Under the pieces are notes generated by a model. The model was not told the origin of the DNA and ran no database searches. It worked only from the letters and a program-made list of their open reading frames with translations. Both the position numbers and the translations under genes were made by a program. Positions 1 through 9,322 of a DNA stretch of 64,000 nucleotides are shown one piece after another; within the stretch, counting starts at the first letter, position 1, and each line of letters opens with the position of its first letter. Origin of the DNA: Methanogenium organophilum (GTDB lineage Archaea; Halobacteriota; Methanomicrobia; Methanomicrobiales; Methanomicrobiaceae); contig NZ_CP113361.1 of assembly GCF_026684035.1 (NCBI RefSeq), forward strand, positions 1,054,001 to 1,118,000, in the 5' to 3' direction.

Positions 1-2946
1 CGCCCCTTTTTGAAGGAGAAAAAACAATACGACGAGACCCTGATCACCAAGGCCATCTTTGAGCTGAAGAGGGTGGCAGGCGATCAGAACCGCACCCTCT
101 ATGACATCAACAAGGATGTCTATAGTCTGCTCCGCTACGGGGTGAAGGTCAAGCCTGAGGCAGGCAAAAATATGCAGACTGTCTGGCTCATCGACTGGAT
201 GCACCCGGAGAACAACCACTTCGCAGTCGCAGAAGAGGTCACCGTAGTGGGCGAACACACCAAACGGCCCGACATTGTGCTCTATATAAATGGCATTGCA
301 CTGGGAGTCATCGAACTCAAGCGTTCCACCGTCTCCGTGGGCGAGGGTATTCGTCAGAACCTCGACAACCAGAAAAGCATCTTCATCCGTCCATTCTTCT
401 CTACCATACAGCTTGTCATGGCAGGCAACGACACACAGGGACTCCGCTATGCCACGACAGAAACCCCGGAAAAATACTACCTCACCTGGAAGGAGAAGAG
501 CGATACCGAAAACCTGCTCGACCGTCACCTGATGCAGGTCTGTGAGAAAACCCGGTTCCTGGAGATCGTCCACAATTTCATCGTCTTTGATGCAGGCACC
601 AAGAAGATCTGCCGTCCCAACCAGTACTTCGGTGTGAAAGCCGCACAGCCGTTTATCAAACGACGGGAGGGAGGCATCATCTGGCACACGCAGGGCAGTG
701 GTAAGAGCCTCACCATGGTCTGGCTTGCCAAATGGATACGTGAGAACGTCATGGATTCACGGGTTCTCATCATCACCGACCGCACTGAGCTCGATGAACA
801 GATTGAGAAGGTCTTCATGGGTGTTGATGAAGAAATATACCGGACCAAAAGTGGCGCTGACCTCATTGCAAAACTCAACGACACCAAACCATGGCTCATC
901 TGCTCGCTGATTCATAAATTCGGGAAAAAGGGAAAGGGTGGCGATGAGGCAGATGTGGACGGATTTGTCGAGGAAATCCACAAAGCTCTCCCGAGTAATT
1001 TCAGGGCAAAAGGGGACATCTTCGTCTTCGTAGACGAATGTCATCGCACCCAGTCCGGCAAACTCCACGATGCCATGAATGAGATCCTGCCACATGCTCT
1101 CTTGGTCGGTTTCACCGGCACCCCCCTTCTCAAGAAAGACAAAAAAACCAGCATGGAGATCTTCGGCCGCAATATTCACACCTACAAATATGATGAGGCA
1201 GTAGCAGACGGTGTGGTGCTCGATCTCCGCTATGAGGCCCGTGACATCGACCAGACCATCCGGTCACAGGACAAGATCGACCAATGGTTTGACGCAAAGA
1301 CCAGTGGTCTCAACGACATCGCCAAAGCCCAGCTCAAGAAACGATGGGGAACGATGCAGAAAGTCCTCTCCAGCAAATCGCGGCTGGATATGATCGTAAG
1401 TGACATCCTCTTCGACATGGAAACACGCGACAGGTTACAGAGCGGGCGGGGGAATGCTCTGCTTGTCACCAGCAGAATCCATGAAGCCTGCATCTGTTAC
1501 GAGCTCTTTGAAAAGACTCCTCTGGCAGGCAAATGTGCCATCGTCACCTCCTACCAGCCCTCAACAACAGACATCAAAGGCGAGGAGAGCGGCGAAGGAG
1601 ATACCGATCGGCTCCGGGATTATAAAATATACCAGAAAATGCTCGCTGATTACTTCCATATCCCCCCGGAAGAGGGGGTTACCAAGGCAGAAGAGTTTGA
1701 AAAGGCTGTCAAAAAGAAATTTATCGAAGAACCCGGCCAGATGAAGCTGCTTATCGTGGTAGACAAACTCCTGACCGGCTTTGATGCTCCCCCCGCCACA
1801 TATCTCTATATTGATAAGCAGATGCAGGATCATGGTCTTTTTCAGGCAATCTGCCGGGTCAACCGACTCGATGGTGAGGATAAGGAGTATGGATACATCA
1901 TCGATTACATGGACCTGTTCAAAAGCCTGGAGAAGTCGGTCCATGATTATACCTCAGAAGCCTTCGACGGATATGACAGGGAAGATGTTGACGGGCTGTT
2001 GACCGATCGCCTGACCAAAGGACGCGAACACCTCGAGGAAGTCCGCGAAGCCATCAAAGCACTCTGTGAACCGGTCAGGCCACCCTATGACTCACTGGCA
2101 TATCAGCACTACTTCTGCGCTGAGGATACAACCGATAAAGAAGCCCTGAAGGACAACGAGCCAAAGCGACTCACCCTCTACAAGACCACTGCGAAACTAC
2201 TTCGTGCCTATGCAAACCTCGCAAACGAAATGGAGGAAGCAGGCTACACAGCAGAAGAGACCAGACAAATACGAAGCGAAGTTGAGCACTATGAAAAGGT
2301 GCGAAACGAAGTGAAACTCGCCAGTGGTGACTATATCGACCTCAAGATGTATGAACCGGCCATGCGTCACCTGATTGACACGTACATTCGTGCCGAGGAG
2401 AGCGAGAAGATTTCCGCATTTGATGACATGTCTTTGGTTGAGCTCATCGTCGAACGAGGCACTGATGCAGTGGACCAGTTGCCAGAGAGTATCCGGAGAA
2501 ATCACGAAGCAGTGGCTGAAACCATTGATAACAACGTCCGTAAACTGATCATTGACAAATCCCCAATCAACCCGAAATATTATGAGAAAATGTCAGAACT
2601 GCTGGATGCACTGATCATTGAACGCAGAGCAGATGCACAGGGTTACAAAAAATACCTGGAAAGAATTGTTGATCTGACGAGGCAGATCAACGATCCTTCC
2701 AGAGCAACACAATATCCGGAAACCGTCGATACCCCGGCAAAACGTGCCCTGTATGACAATCTTGATCAAAATGAAATGCTGGTAAAAGAATTGGACTTGG
2801 CTGTTCGTTCCAATAAGCAGGACGATTGGCAGCAAAATCTCATCAAAACCAGAATGATCCGTTTGGCCATCAAAGGCGTGGTCGGGGATGATGAGAAAAC
2901 AGACACAATTCTGGAACTCGTCAAAAACCAACAGGAGTATACCTAG
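1..2946 (+). CDS. hsdR: Type I restriction endonuclease subunit R (5' end outside window)
   Basis: Motor and nuclease subunit of a type I restriction-modification complex: ATP-driven translocation followed by DNA cleavage. The frame is open to base 1 (reads R-P-F before a TTG at 10), so the true start probably lies upstream. Numbered from the TTG, the nuclease motif is P87-D88 with E102-L-K104, Walker A is GSGKS at 229-233, and the DEAD-type box is DECH at 342-345. These are followed by a motif III VGFTGTP and a motif VI-like QAICRVNRLDG. The 978 residues seen are close to the usual 1000 or so. The stop abuts the next ATG directly, so the two genes are almost certainly co-transcribed. HsdM and HsdS are not in the window and would be expected upstream. 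Confidence 0.95.
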   Translation, partial: RPFLKEKKQYDETLITKAIFELKRVAGDQNRTLYDINKDVYSLLRYGVKVKPEAGKNMQTVWLIDWMHPENNHFAVAEEVTVVGEHTKRPDIVLYINGIALGVIELKRSTVSVGEGIRQNLDNQKSIFIRPFFSTIQLVMAGNDTQGLRYATTETPEKYYLTWKEKSDTENLLDRHLMQVCEKTRFLEIVHNFIVFDAGTKKICRPNQYFGVKAAQPFIKRREGGIIWHTQGSGKSLTMVWLAKWIRENVMDSRVLIITDRTELDEQIEKVFMGVDEEIYRTKSGADLIAKLNDTKPWLICSLIHKFGKKGKGGDEADVDGFVEEIHKALPSNFRAKGDIFVFVDECHRTQSGKLHDAMNEILPHALLVGFTGTPLLKKDKKTSMEIFGRNIHTYKYDEAVADGVVLDLRYEARDIDQTIRSQDKIDQWFDAKTSGLNDIAKAQLKKRWGTMQKVLSSKSRLDMIVSDILFDMETRDRLQSGRGNALLVTSRIHEACICYELFEKTPLAGKCAIVTSYQPSTTDIKGEESGEGDTDRLRDYKIYQKMLADYFHIPPEEGVTKAEEFEKAVKKKFIEEPGQMKLLIVVDKLLTGFDAPPATYLYIDKQMQDHGLFQAICRVNRLDGEDKEYGYIIDYMDLFKSLEKSVHDYTSEAFDGYDREDVDGLLTDRLTKGREHLEEVREAIKALCEPVRPPYDSLAYQHYFCAEDTTDKEALKDNEPKRLTLYKTTAKLLRAYANLANEMEEAGYTAEETRQIRSEVEHYEKVRNEVKLASGDYIDLKMYEPAMRHLIDTYIRAEESEKISAFDDMSLVELIVERGTDAVDQLPESIRRNHEAVAETIDNNVRKLIIDKSPINPKYYEKMSELLDALIIERRADAQGYKKYLERIVDLTRQINDPSRATQYPETVDTPAKRALYDNLDQNEMLVKELDLAVRSNKQDDWQQNLIKTRMIRLAIKGVVGDDEKTDTILELVKNQQEYT

Positions 2947-3663
2947 ATGCACCAGATCTCCATTGGTGAGTTGACAGTTGATGTTGTTCGCAAGGATATC
3001 AAAAATCTACATCTGGCCGTCTATCCACCAGAAGGCAGGGTGCGGGTAGCAGCTCCCCTGCGGATTGATGACGAAGCGGTGCGGCTGGCTGTGATCTCGA
3101 AACTGCCTTGGATTAAACGTCAACAAAAGAAATTCCAGACACAAGAACGTCAGACTGCAAGAGAATATGTCTACCACGAGAGCCACTATTACTTCGGTCA
3201 GCGATATCTGTTGAATATCATCGAACAAAAGGGTCCTTCCCATGTCGAGGTTCACAACAAAACCAGCATTAACCTCTATATTCCGATAGGAAGCAACAAA
3301 TCAAGACGTGAACAGGTTCTTCAGGAATGGTACCGCAGGGAACTGAAGGCTCAGATCCCGCCACTGATCAAAAAGTGGGAGGAGATAATCGGTGTTACGG
3401 TGGACAACTGGGGAGTAAAAAAGATGAAAACCAAATGGGGAAGCTGCAATGTCGAAGCACGCCGTATCTGGCTGAATCTGGAACTCGCCAAGAAATCCAT
3501 CGAATGCCTTGAATACATAATCGTTCATGAGATGGTGCATCTGTTGGAGAGAAAACACAATGACCATTTCAGGGAACTGATGGATCAGTTCATGCCACAA
3601 TGGCGGTTATACCGTGATGAACTGAATCATGCACCATTAGGTCATGAGAATTGGAGTTATTGA
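2947..3663 (+). CDS. YgjP/DUF45-type M48-like zinc metallopeptidase
   Basis: 238-residue protein of the YgjP-like (DUF45) metallopeptidase family. The zinc motif H194-E-M-V-H198 is visible, with further histidines at 204 and 207 in the segment ERKHNDHF, and the family signature KTKWGSCN lies about 45 residues before it. The ATG follows the hsdR TAG without a spacer, so translation is probably coupled. This family often sits beside type I hsdR genes, but its role there is not established. I infer a restriction-locus accessory protein. No signal peptide or membrane segment is seen, so it should be cytoplasmic. Confidence 0.88.
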   Translation: MHQISIGELTVDVVRKDIKNLHLAVYPPEGRVRVAAPLRIDDEAVRLAVISKLPWIKRQQKKFQTQERQTAREYVYHESHYYFGQRYLLNIIEQKGPSHVEVHNKTSINLYIPIGSNKSRREQVLQEWYRRELKAQIPPLIKKWEEIIGVTVDNWGVKKMKTKWGSCNVEARRIWLNLELAKKSIECLEYIIVHEMVHLLERKHNDHFRELMDQFMPQWRLYRDELNHAPLGHENWSY

Positions 3664-4332
3664 ATATCTCTATCATTCCTTTTTAAAAAGCAGGGAACTA
3701 ATTGGTATTCTTCTCATTTTCAGCTTTTCAGAACGGACAGGCAGCAGCATAAGACCAAACCCTCTGAACAGGTCGATAAAACAGCTATTGATCACATATT
3801 ATTGCTAAAAATGCTAGTAATGCCAGAAGATCAATAAACGAACTGTCTCCATTACCGACCGTTTAAAAATTAGACTTCAATTAACACTATTGGAAAAATA
3901 TTCATACACATCAAACATAATCTCTCTAGGGTTGTGGCAGATACGCTGCTGTTAATTATTGGTGTACTTATCTGGATATGGGAGAACTTCAATTTAGGAG
4001 ATTTTTTCATGACATTTAAAGAAATAATAATCGGATTATTAGCAATGTTTGGTTGGGCGGGTCATGTGGAGGGCTGGATGCCCTCCCCTCCAATACCATT
4101 AGGATCACCAATTAATTGACATTAGTGTGAAGTCACATAGACCCTAAAATGGGGTTCAATTCCCCACCTCCACAACTCCAGTTTTCCTCGAAACCGATAT
4201 CAACACATTCAGATGAAAAAACATCAGAAAATCCCGATTTTCAACAGATATTTCATACCCACACCCCCCCAACACAAAAACCCATAAGTACCCCCAAAAC
4301 CATCAATCCCCCATACCAAGAGGGGATAAACA
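3664..4332. other. Intergenic region with no convincing protein gene; contains a tRNA-like relic
   Basis: 669 bases between the restriction genes and the aldo/keto reductase. A GTG-initiated 61-codon frame at 3934-4119 has a hydrophobic start but no clear ribosome site and overlaps the tRNA-like segment, so I do not call it. The base composition is more AT-rich than the flanks up to about 4050. Confidence 0.5.
4066..4174 (+). other. tRNA-like segment (T arm and acceptor strand), possible att remnant
   Basis: Bases 4150-4166 form a perfect T arm (5-bp stem, 7-base loop TTCAATT). The following seven bases, cctccac at 4167-4173, are the exact complement of gtggagg at 4066-4072, as in an acceptor stem. 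A 5-bp ttagg/cctaa pair (4099-4103 with 4143-4147) could be an anticodon stem enclosing an oversized loop. No proper D arm or variable loop fits, and 4068-4086 folds better as its own 7-bp hairpin. It may be a decayed tRNA, an integration-site remnant beside the restriction locus, or chance. Confidence 0.35.
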
Positions 4333-5526
4333 ATGCTCTACCGCACCATACCAAAAACCGGAGATAAACTCTCAATACTCGGCTACGGCTGCATGCGCCT
4401 TCCAGAGGTCGATGGCAAAATAGATGAGGAGCGGGCCACCCGCCAACTCCGGTATGCAATCGACCACGGGATGAATTATGTCGACACGGCCTGGAGTTAT
4501 CACATGGGAGAGAGCGAGCCCTTTGTCGGGCGTGCACTTGGTGACGGCTACCGGGAGAAGGTCCGCCTTGCAACAAAACTGCCGTCATGGCTGGTGAGGA
4601 CGCGGGGGGACATGGACCGGTTCCTTGACGCCCAGCTCACGAATCTGCAGACCGACCATATCGACTACTACCTCATCCATGTGTTAAACACCACCGAACG
4701 ACTCGCCCAGCTCGAGGCGTGCGGCCTCCGGGCGTTTCTTGACGAGGCAAAGAAAGCGGGGAAGATCGTGAACGCCGGCTTCTCCTTCCACGGGCCGGCA
4801 GATGACTTCGCCCCGATTGTGGACGCATACCCGTGGGAGTTCTGCCAGATCCAGTACAATATCCTCGATGAAGAGAATCAGGCAGGGACAAAAGGGCTGG
4901 AATACGCCGCCGGGAAGGGCCTTGGCGTCATCATCATGGAACCCCTGCGGGGCGGGAACCTCACGGACCCGGTGCCGCCCGAAGTCGGGGACATCTGGGA
5001 CCGTGCACCCGTCGAACGAACCCCCGCCGAGTGGGGACTGCGCTGGGTGTGGAATCACCCGGAGGTAACGGTCGTCCTCTCCGGCATGAACCGGGAGGAG
5101 GACATCGAAGAGAACATCCGGACAGCAGGCGAAGCATACCCCGGCTCCCTTTCGGAAACAGAACTCTCTCTCATCGCGAAGGCCACCGACACCTACCGTG
5201 AGTTGATGAAGGTCGGCTGCACCGGCTGTCAGTACTGCATGCCCTGCCCGGCAGGAGTAGACATCCCGCTCTGCTTTGAGCTCTACAACAACAAGTATAT
5301 GTTCAAAAACCCGGATGCGGAGATGTTCTATGTCGTCCGGCTCTCCGGTGTGCTGACAAGCGGCCCGGAGCAGTATGCCTCGCAGTGTGTGCAGTGCATG
5401 GAATGCCTCGATAAATGCCCACAGCACCTTGATATCCCGGCCTTGCTGGAAACGATCGTAGAAGAGATGGAAGGGGAAGGATTTGACGAGAAAAAACAGA
5501 TGGCACGGGAGATGTTTGCGGAGTAA
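4333..5526 (+). CDS. Aldo/keto reductase with C-terminal ferredoxin-type Fe-S domain
   Basis: 397 residues. The N-terminal three-quarters is an aldo/keto reductase TIM barrel (LGYGCMRLP start, VDTAWSY, and the FSFHG and EPLRGG stretches). The C-terminus carries two cysteine clusters, C296/C299/C302/C305 and C352/C355/C358/C362, the second in the C-x2-C-x2-C-x3-C order of a 4Fe-4S site. This architecture is common in anaerobes. The substrate is unknown; ferredoxin-linked carbonyl reduction is an inference. A close paralogue is encoded at 48666-49901. The ATG follows an AG-rich stretch, aagagggg. Monocistronic in appearance, convergent with the next gene. Confidence 0.92.
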   Translation: MLYRTIPKTGDKLSILGYGCMRLPEVDGKIDEERATRQLRYAIDHGMNYVDTAWSYHMGESEPFVGRALGDGYREKVRLATKLPSWLVRTRGDMDRFLDAQLTNLQTDHIDYYLIHVLNTTERLAQLEACGLRAFLDEAKKAGKIVNAGFSFHGPADDFAPIVDAYPWEFCQIQYNILDEENQAGTKGLEYAAGKGLGVIIMEPLRGGNLTDPVPPEVGDIWDRAPVERTPAEWGLRWVWNHPEVTVVLSGMNREEDIEENIRTAGEAYPGSLSETELSLIAKATDTYRELMKVGCTGCQYCMPCPAGVDIPLCFELYNNKYMFKNPDAEMFYVVRLSGVLTSGPEQYASQCVQCMECLDKCPQHLDIPALLETIVEEMEGEGFDEKKQMAREMFAE

Positions 5527-5567
5527 TCACCCTAAATCAGTTTCAGAGAGATTTTCCCCGACACCCG

Positions 5568-5975
5568 TCACATCTTCTCTTCCACATCCCTCAACACCCG
5601 CAGGGATTTGGTCATCACCGATGTCTTCCCTATAAGAGAGGCGATAAGAAGGGCGTCCAGCACCTGATCTCGGGAGACACCCTCCTCGAGTGCCACCCGG
5701 ATATGCATCTTCAGGCAGGCATCCGCACCCAGGGCAGCGGCAGCGGCAATCGTTGCAATCTCGGCCGTTTTCACGTCCATGCTCTTCGGGCGTGCGGTAT
5801 AAAAGTCGCCAAGGGTGCTCAACACAAACGATTCGGGCCGTTCGTTCAGGTAGGAAAAGATGAACGGCACCTTCCCCAGCATTTTTTCTGCCTCTGCAGT
5901 GATCTCATCTGATATTGCATCAGTATGGTCCAGAAATTCGCGAACGATACGTTCCGTCTCAGGGTTTGTTGCCAT
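5568..5975 (-). CDS. Carboxymuconolactone decarboxylase (AhpD-like) family protein
   Basis: About 135 residues from the ATG at 5975, where the protein begins MATNPETERIV and matches the start of its paralogue at 34086-34490. The frame continues upstream to 6110, but those residues look unlike the family. The core ALGADACLKMHIRVALEEG corresponds to the CMD helix that in AhpD-type members holds a C-x2-C/H redox site. Here there is a single Cys followed by a His, so peroxidase-type chemistry is uncertain. It is divergent from the MarR gene, which may control it. A TATA-like acatataaacg lies at 6107-6117. Confidence 0.85.
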   Translation of the reverse strand: MATNPETERIVREFLDHTDAISDEITAEAEKMLGKVPFIFSYLNERPESFVLSTLGDFYTARPKSMDVKTAEIATIAAAAALGADACLKMHIRVALEEGVSRDQVLDALLIASLIGKTSVMTKSLRVLRDVEEKM

Positions 5976-6122
5976 AATCTTCTCTTTGGCTGTGGCGGGG
6001 AAAAGCTTTTGACACGCAACCCATGATTCATCCCATTGGCCCTGAACACGAATCCGTTGCATCCCCACTGCCGAAAGACAGGCACAACCTTCAGATACCC
6101 GCCCCCACATATAAACGTATAC

Positions 6123-6650
6123 ATGCTAAACAATCCCTCTCAGACAGAGAACAGCATCACCGTCTCCGATCTGACAGACGCCTTCATCCGGGTGCTTAAC
6201 AAGGCGGTGGCAGTCGAGAAGGAGCCGGTTGACATCGGGCACGGCGTGCTCATCTATACCTCAGAAGTTCACCTGATAGAATTCATCGCCCGATACCCGG
6301 AGGAGAGCATCTCAGCACTCGCCACCCGTATCGGGGTAACAAAAGGGGCCGTATCACAGACAGCTACAAAACTTGAGAAGAAAGGTTATATCAAAAAATA
6401 CAGCAGATATGGCGATAAAAAGACGATTCTGCTCTGCCTCACAGAACGGGGAGAGGAGGCTCTCGCGTGGCACCGGCGCTACCACGAACAGATGGATCAT
6501 ATCCTCGCATCCCATCTCACCGCCCTCACCGGGACAGACCGTGAGCACCTCCTTACACTCCTCTCCGGGCTCGAGGAGATGTTTGACGCCTGCCCAAAGG
6601 TACGGGAGAAGATGTCCTGTGTCCCGCAGAATAACCCTGCCGACCCGTAG
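6123..6650 (+). CDS. MarR-family transcriptional regulator
   Basis: 175-residue winged-helix regulator. The central region IGVTKGAVSQTATKLEKKGYI is a typical MarR recognition helix and linker, followed by a wing with KKTILLCLTERG and a long C-terminal dimerisation helix. I take the ATG at 6123; an upstream extension to 6036 has no family-like content. It is divergent from the CMD-family gene (147-base gap) and upstream of the GNAT gene. A direct repeat at 6714-6747 before the GNAT gene is a candidate site for this regulator. The ligand is unknown. Confidence 0.88.
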   Translation: MLNNPSQTENSITVSDLTDAFIRVLNKAVAVEKEPVDIGHGVLIYTSEVHLIEFIARYPEESISALATRIGVTKGAVSQTATKLEKKGYIKKYSRYGDKKTILLCLTERGEEALAWHRRYHEQMDHILASHLTALTGTDREHLLTLLSGLEEMFDACPKVREKMSCVPQNNPADP

Positions 6651-6713
6651 CCATCGACATCCGGCACCACCGGACCATCAGCCGTTTTCCTCCTTTTCGT
6701 GGACATCACGGAT

Positions 6714-6747
6714 AAAATAGTATAGTACCTATTTCAAAATAGTATAG
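6714..6747. promoter_or_regulatory. Direct repeat aaaatagtatag x2, candidate operator/promoter
   Basis: The 12-mer aaaatagtatag occurs at 6714-6725 and again at 6736-6747, 22 bases apart, about two helical turns. It lies between the MarR gene and the GNAT start at 6805. The spacing suits a dimeric regulator binding one face of the helix, and the AT-rich copies could also act as the TATA element. Confidence 0.4.
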
Positions 6748-6804
6748 CAACTAAACAGTATTTAGATCGGCCATATTCACACCACCGACCGGAGAGGAAG
6801 ACTC

Positions 6805-7302
6805 ATGACAGAATATACCCTGGACGCGATACGCCCGAAAGACCGTACCGCCATCATCGACATCTTCAACCACTACATAGAGCATAGTTTCGCGGCATAC
6901 CCGGCAGAACCGGTGCCCTATGGAATGTTTGACCACCTCTGCTCCCTTGCCGATGGTTATCCCTCCTGCGTGGTCCGGGACGCCGCCGGCACTGCAGTTG
7001 GATTCGGGATGCTGCATTCCCATAATCCGATGCCCGCCTTTGCCCGCACCGCTGAGGTGACATACTTTATCCGAACGGATATGACCGGTCAGGGGCTGGG
7101 GAGCCGTATCCTGAACCACCTTGAAACAGGCGCACAGGAACGGGGCATAGCCTGCATTCTCGCGTCGATCTCCTCCAAAAACTCCGGCAGCATCCGGTTC
7201 CATGCCGCACACGGCTTCACGGAATGCGGCAGGTTCAGAAATATCGGCGAGAAGAACGGGATCATCTTTGACACCGTCTGGATGGAAAAAGAGATCGGAT
7301 AG
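6805..7302 (+). CDS. GNAT-family N-acetyltransferase
   Basis: 165 residues resembling the MnaT/phosphinothricin-type GNAT acetyltransferases, which acetylate free amino acids or analogues with acetyl-CoA. The sequence has the opening DAIRPKDRTAIIDIFNHYI, the acetyl-CoA motif A region TGQGLGSRILNHLE and the GGFxE-like HGFTECGRFRNIGEKNG. The ATG has gaggaag about 7 bases upstream. It stands alone on the plus strand with the direct repeat at 6714-6747 as its likely control region. Confidence 0.88.
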   Translation: MTEYTLDAIRPKDRTAIIDIFNHYIEHSFAAYPAEPVPYGMFDHLCSLADGYPSCVVRDAAGTAVGFGMLHSHNPMPAFARTAEVTYFIRTDMTGQGLGSRILNHLETGAQERGIACILASISSKNSGSIRFHAAHGFTECGRFRNIGEKNGIIFDTVWMEKEIG

Positions 7303-7409
7303 ACAGGCAGAATGAGTGATCTGTTATCCTGATCCTGTGCATGACGGACAACCCCTTTCTACCAGTCAATTTTAGAAATATATTTCCCCTGTCAGAATGA
7401 TGCTGACAC

Positions 7410-8564
7410 ATGGAACCGGGCAAAAAAATTGCAGTATCACAGGCATCAAAGTCAGGGCTCCCCCCCGGGACCCTGATCCATGTGGGTGAGCGGGATCCTG
7501 CACCAACCCACGTCCGGTATTTTGTCTATAACCAGAGTTTTGCGGAAGAAATCAGCCCGGATTCACCAGACACCATATCCCGTGATCCGGATACCTGTAC
7601 CTGGATAAAGGTATCCGGCCTCTCCAATCTTGAAGAGATCAAACGGATCGGAGAGCTCCTTTCCCTTCATCCCCTGACGCTTGAAGATATACTCAATACC
7701 AGCCAACGCCCAAAATACGAAGATTTTGACAATTACCTCTATCTGGTCCTGAAAATCATCCGCATAGATAATAAAGGGAACGCAGACACCAGAGACCCAT
7801 CTCCTGAGTTTAAAAAAGATATTTCCGGCACCATACCGGATACAACGGCACAATCTGAAGAAAACAATTCCATCGCATCCTCTCAGTTAAGCATAATCCT
7901 CACCGATCGGGTCGTCTGTTCATTTGAAGAAACCGACAGTGATATTTTTGACGCCATTATCAGGAGACTTTCAGACAAAAAAAGCCGGATTCGGAGATAC
8001 GGCCCGGATTATCTGATGTATGCCCTCACCGACTTTGTTGTTGACAACTACTTTTCGGTCTTTGAACGAATCGGGGAGGATATCGAGAACCTTGAAGAGC
8101 GGATCATTGACGGGGATAACAGGGATGTAATGGAAGATATCTACTCCCTCAAACGAAATCTCCTTAATATCAGAAAACAGGTATGGCCGGTTCGGGAGAC
8201 AATCTCAGGACTTATCAGGAATAAATCGAATTTCATATCCGAACAAACAGGGGTATTCCTCAACGATGTTTCGGATCATCTCTATCAGCTCAACGATATT
8301 CTTGAGTCATACCGGGAGATGTCAACCGGAATCTATGAGATTTACCTCTCAACCCTGAGCACCCGGATGAATGAGGTGATGAAGGTATTAACCATCATTG
8401 CAACCATCTTCATCCCATTGACGTTCATTGCAGGCATCTACGGGATGAACTTCGCATCCATGCCGGAACTCCAGTGGGAATATGGTTATCCGGCTGCCAT
8501 CCTGGCAATGGTTGTTACTGCCGCTATCATGGTGGTATACTTCAGAAGAAAGCAGTGGATCTGA
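7410..8564 (+). CDS. corA: CorA-type magnesium/cobalt transporter
   Basis: 384 residues. The long N-terminal cytoplasmic domain contains TLEDILNTSQRPKYEDFDNY and acidic loops, followed by the stalk helix and two C-terminal membrane segments. The CorA signature Y-G-M-N is present with G345-M346-N347 at the end of TM1. An insertion around residues 130-155 (GNADTRDPSPEFKKD and beyond) is low-complexity and polar. The gene begins with ATG about 30 bases after a TATA-like aaatatattt and stands alone. Family function is passive Mg2+ (or Co2+/Ni2+) uptake as a membrane pentamer. Confidence 0.93.
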   Translation: MEPGKKIAVSQASKSGLPPGTLIHVGERDPAPTHVRYFVYNQSFAEEISPDSPDTISRDPDTCTWIKVSGLSNLEEIKRIGELLSLHPLTLEDILNTSQRPKYEDFDNYLYLVLKIIRIDNKGNADTRDPSPEFKKDISGTIPDTTAQSEENNSIASSQLSIILTDRVVCSFEETDSDIFDAIIRRLSDKKSRIRRYGPDYLMYALTDFVVDNYFSVFERIGEDIENLEERIIDGDNRDVMEDIYSLKRNLLNIRKQVWPVRETISGLIRNKSNFISEQTGVFLNDVSDHLYQLNDILESYREMSTGIYEIYLSTLSTRMNEVMKVLTIIATIFIPLTFIAGIYGMNFASMPELQWEYGYPAAILAMVVTAAIMVVYFRRKQWI

Positions 8565-8755
8565 CAATAGTCAGGATACATCCTTTTTCCGACCAGATTC
8601 ACCCCCACAATTTAGACATCATCATTCGATTTCATAAGGTGGCCAACTCAGGAAATCATTTTTACTCTACCGGCGGTCGCAAAGGTGCAGGAGCTCTCAT
8701 CAAAACGCTCGTACTTCGCACCAACATTCATTATCGATCCGGTGGAGTAAGGCGT

Positions 8756-9322
8756 ATGAAGAAGATCCGAATCGGAACAAATGTCTTCCTCCCCATGCCC
8801 GTGGTCCTCGTAGGGACAGAGATCGCAGGAAGGCCGAATTTCCTCACGGTCGGCTGGGTTTCACGGGTGAATACAGACCCTCCGATGATTGCCATCGGAA
8901 TCAACCGGGCCAACGCTACGCCGGACGGTATCCAGGAGAACAAGACCTTCAGTGTCAACCTTCCCACGGCCGAAATGGTAACGGAAACCGACTACTGCGG
9001 CCTTGTATCCGGTAGGGACACTGACAAATCAGGCATATTCGACCTCTTCCGGGGCGTTCTCACCGGGGCGCCAATGATCCAGAACTGCCCGCTGACCATG
9101 GAATGCCGACTCACCGAGACCATTGAATTACCCACAAATCTGCTTTTTATCGGAGAAATCGTAGCGGGGTATGTAAATACAGGAATGGAAAGCGGGGGAA
9201 AACCGGACATGAAAGCAATAAATCCTCTCCTTCTTACGATGCCCGACAACAGTTACTGGACCCTGGGAGAGTATGCAGGGAAGGCGTGGGCGGAAGGAAA
9301 ACGCCTCAAAAACAAGAACTGA
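8756..9322 (+). CDS. Flavoredoxin-type flavin reductase family protein
   Basis: 188 residues from the ATG at 8756, which has ggtggag just upstream; the frame is open earlier but without family content. The fold is the FMN-binding split barrel of flavoredoxins, with RPNFLTVGWVSRVN, the flavin-contact DPPMIAIGI and ETDYCGLVSGRDTDKS. Members carry FMN and move electrons with no fixed partner. A paralogue with the same layout is at 56942-57562. The spacer to corA is about 190 bases, so it probably has its own promoter. Confidence 0.88.
   Translation: MKKIRIGTNVFLPMPVVLVGTEIAGRPNFLTVGWVSRVNTDPPMIAIGINRANATPDGIQENKTFSVNLPTAEMVTETDYCGLVSGRDTDKSGIFDLFRGVLTGAPMIQNCPLTMECRLTETIELPTNLLFIGEIVAGYVNTGMESGGKPDMKAINPLLLTMPDNSYWTLGEYAGKAWAEGKRLKNKN

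Noticed and set aside
3934-4119. 61-codon frame with a hydrophobic start
   Set aside because: Overlaps the tRNA-like segment; GTG start without a ribosome site.
4066-4174. tmRNA
   Set aside because: The start and T arm recall tmRNA ends, but tmRNA is not known in archaea, the segment is too short, and no tag peptide is seen.
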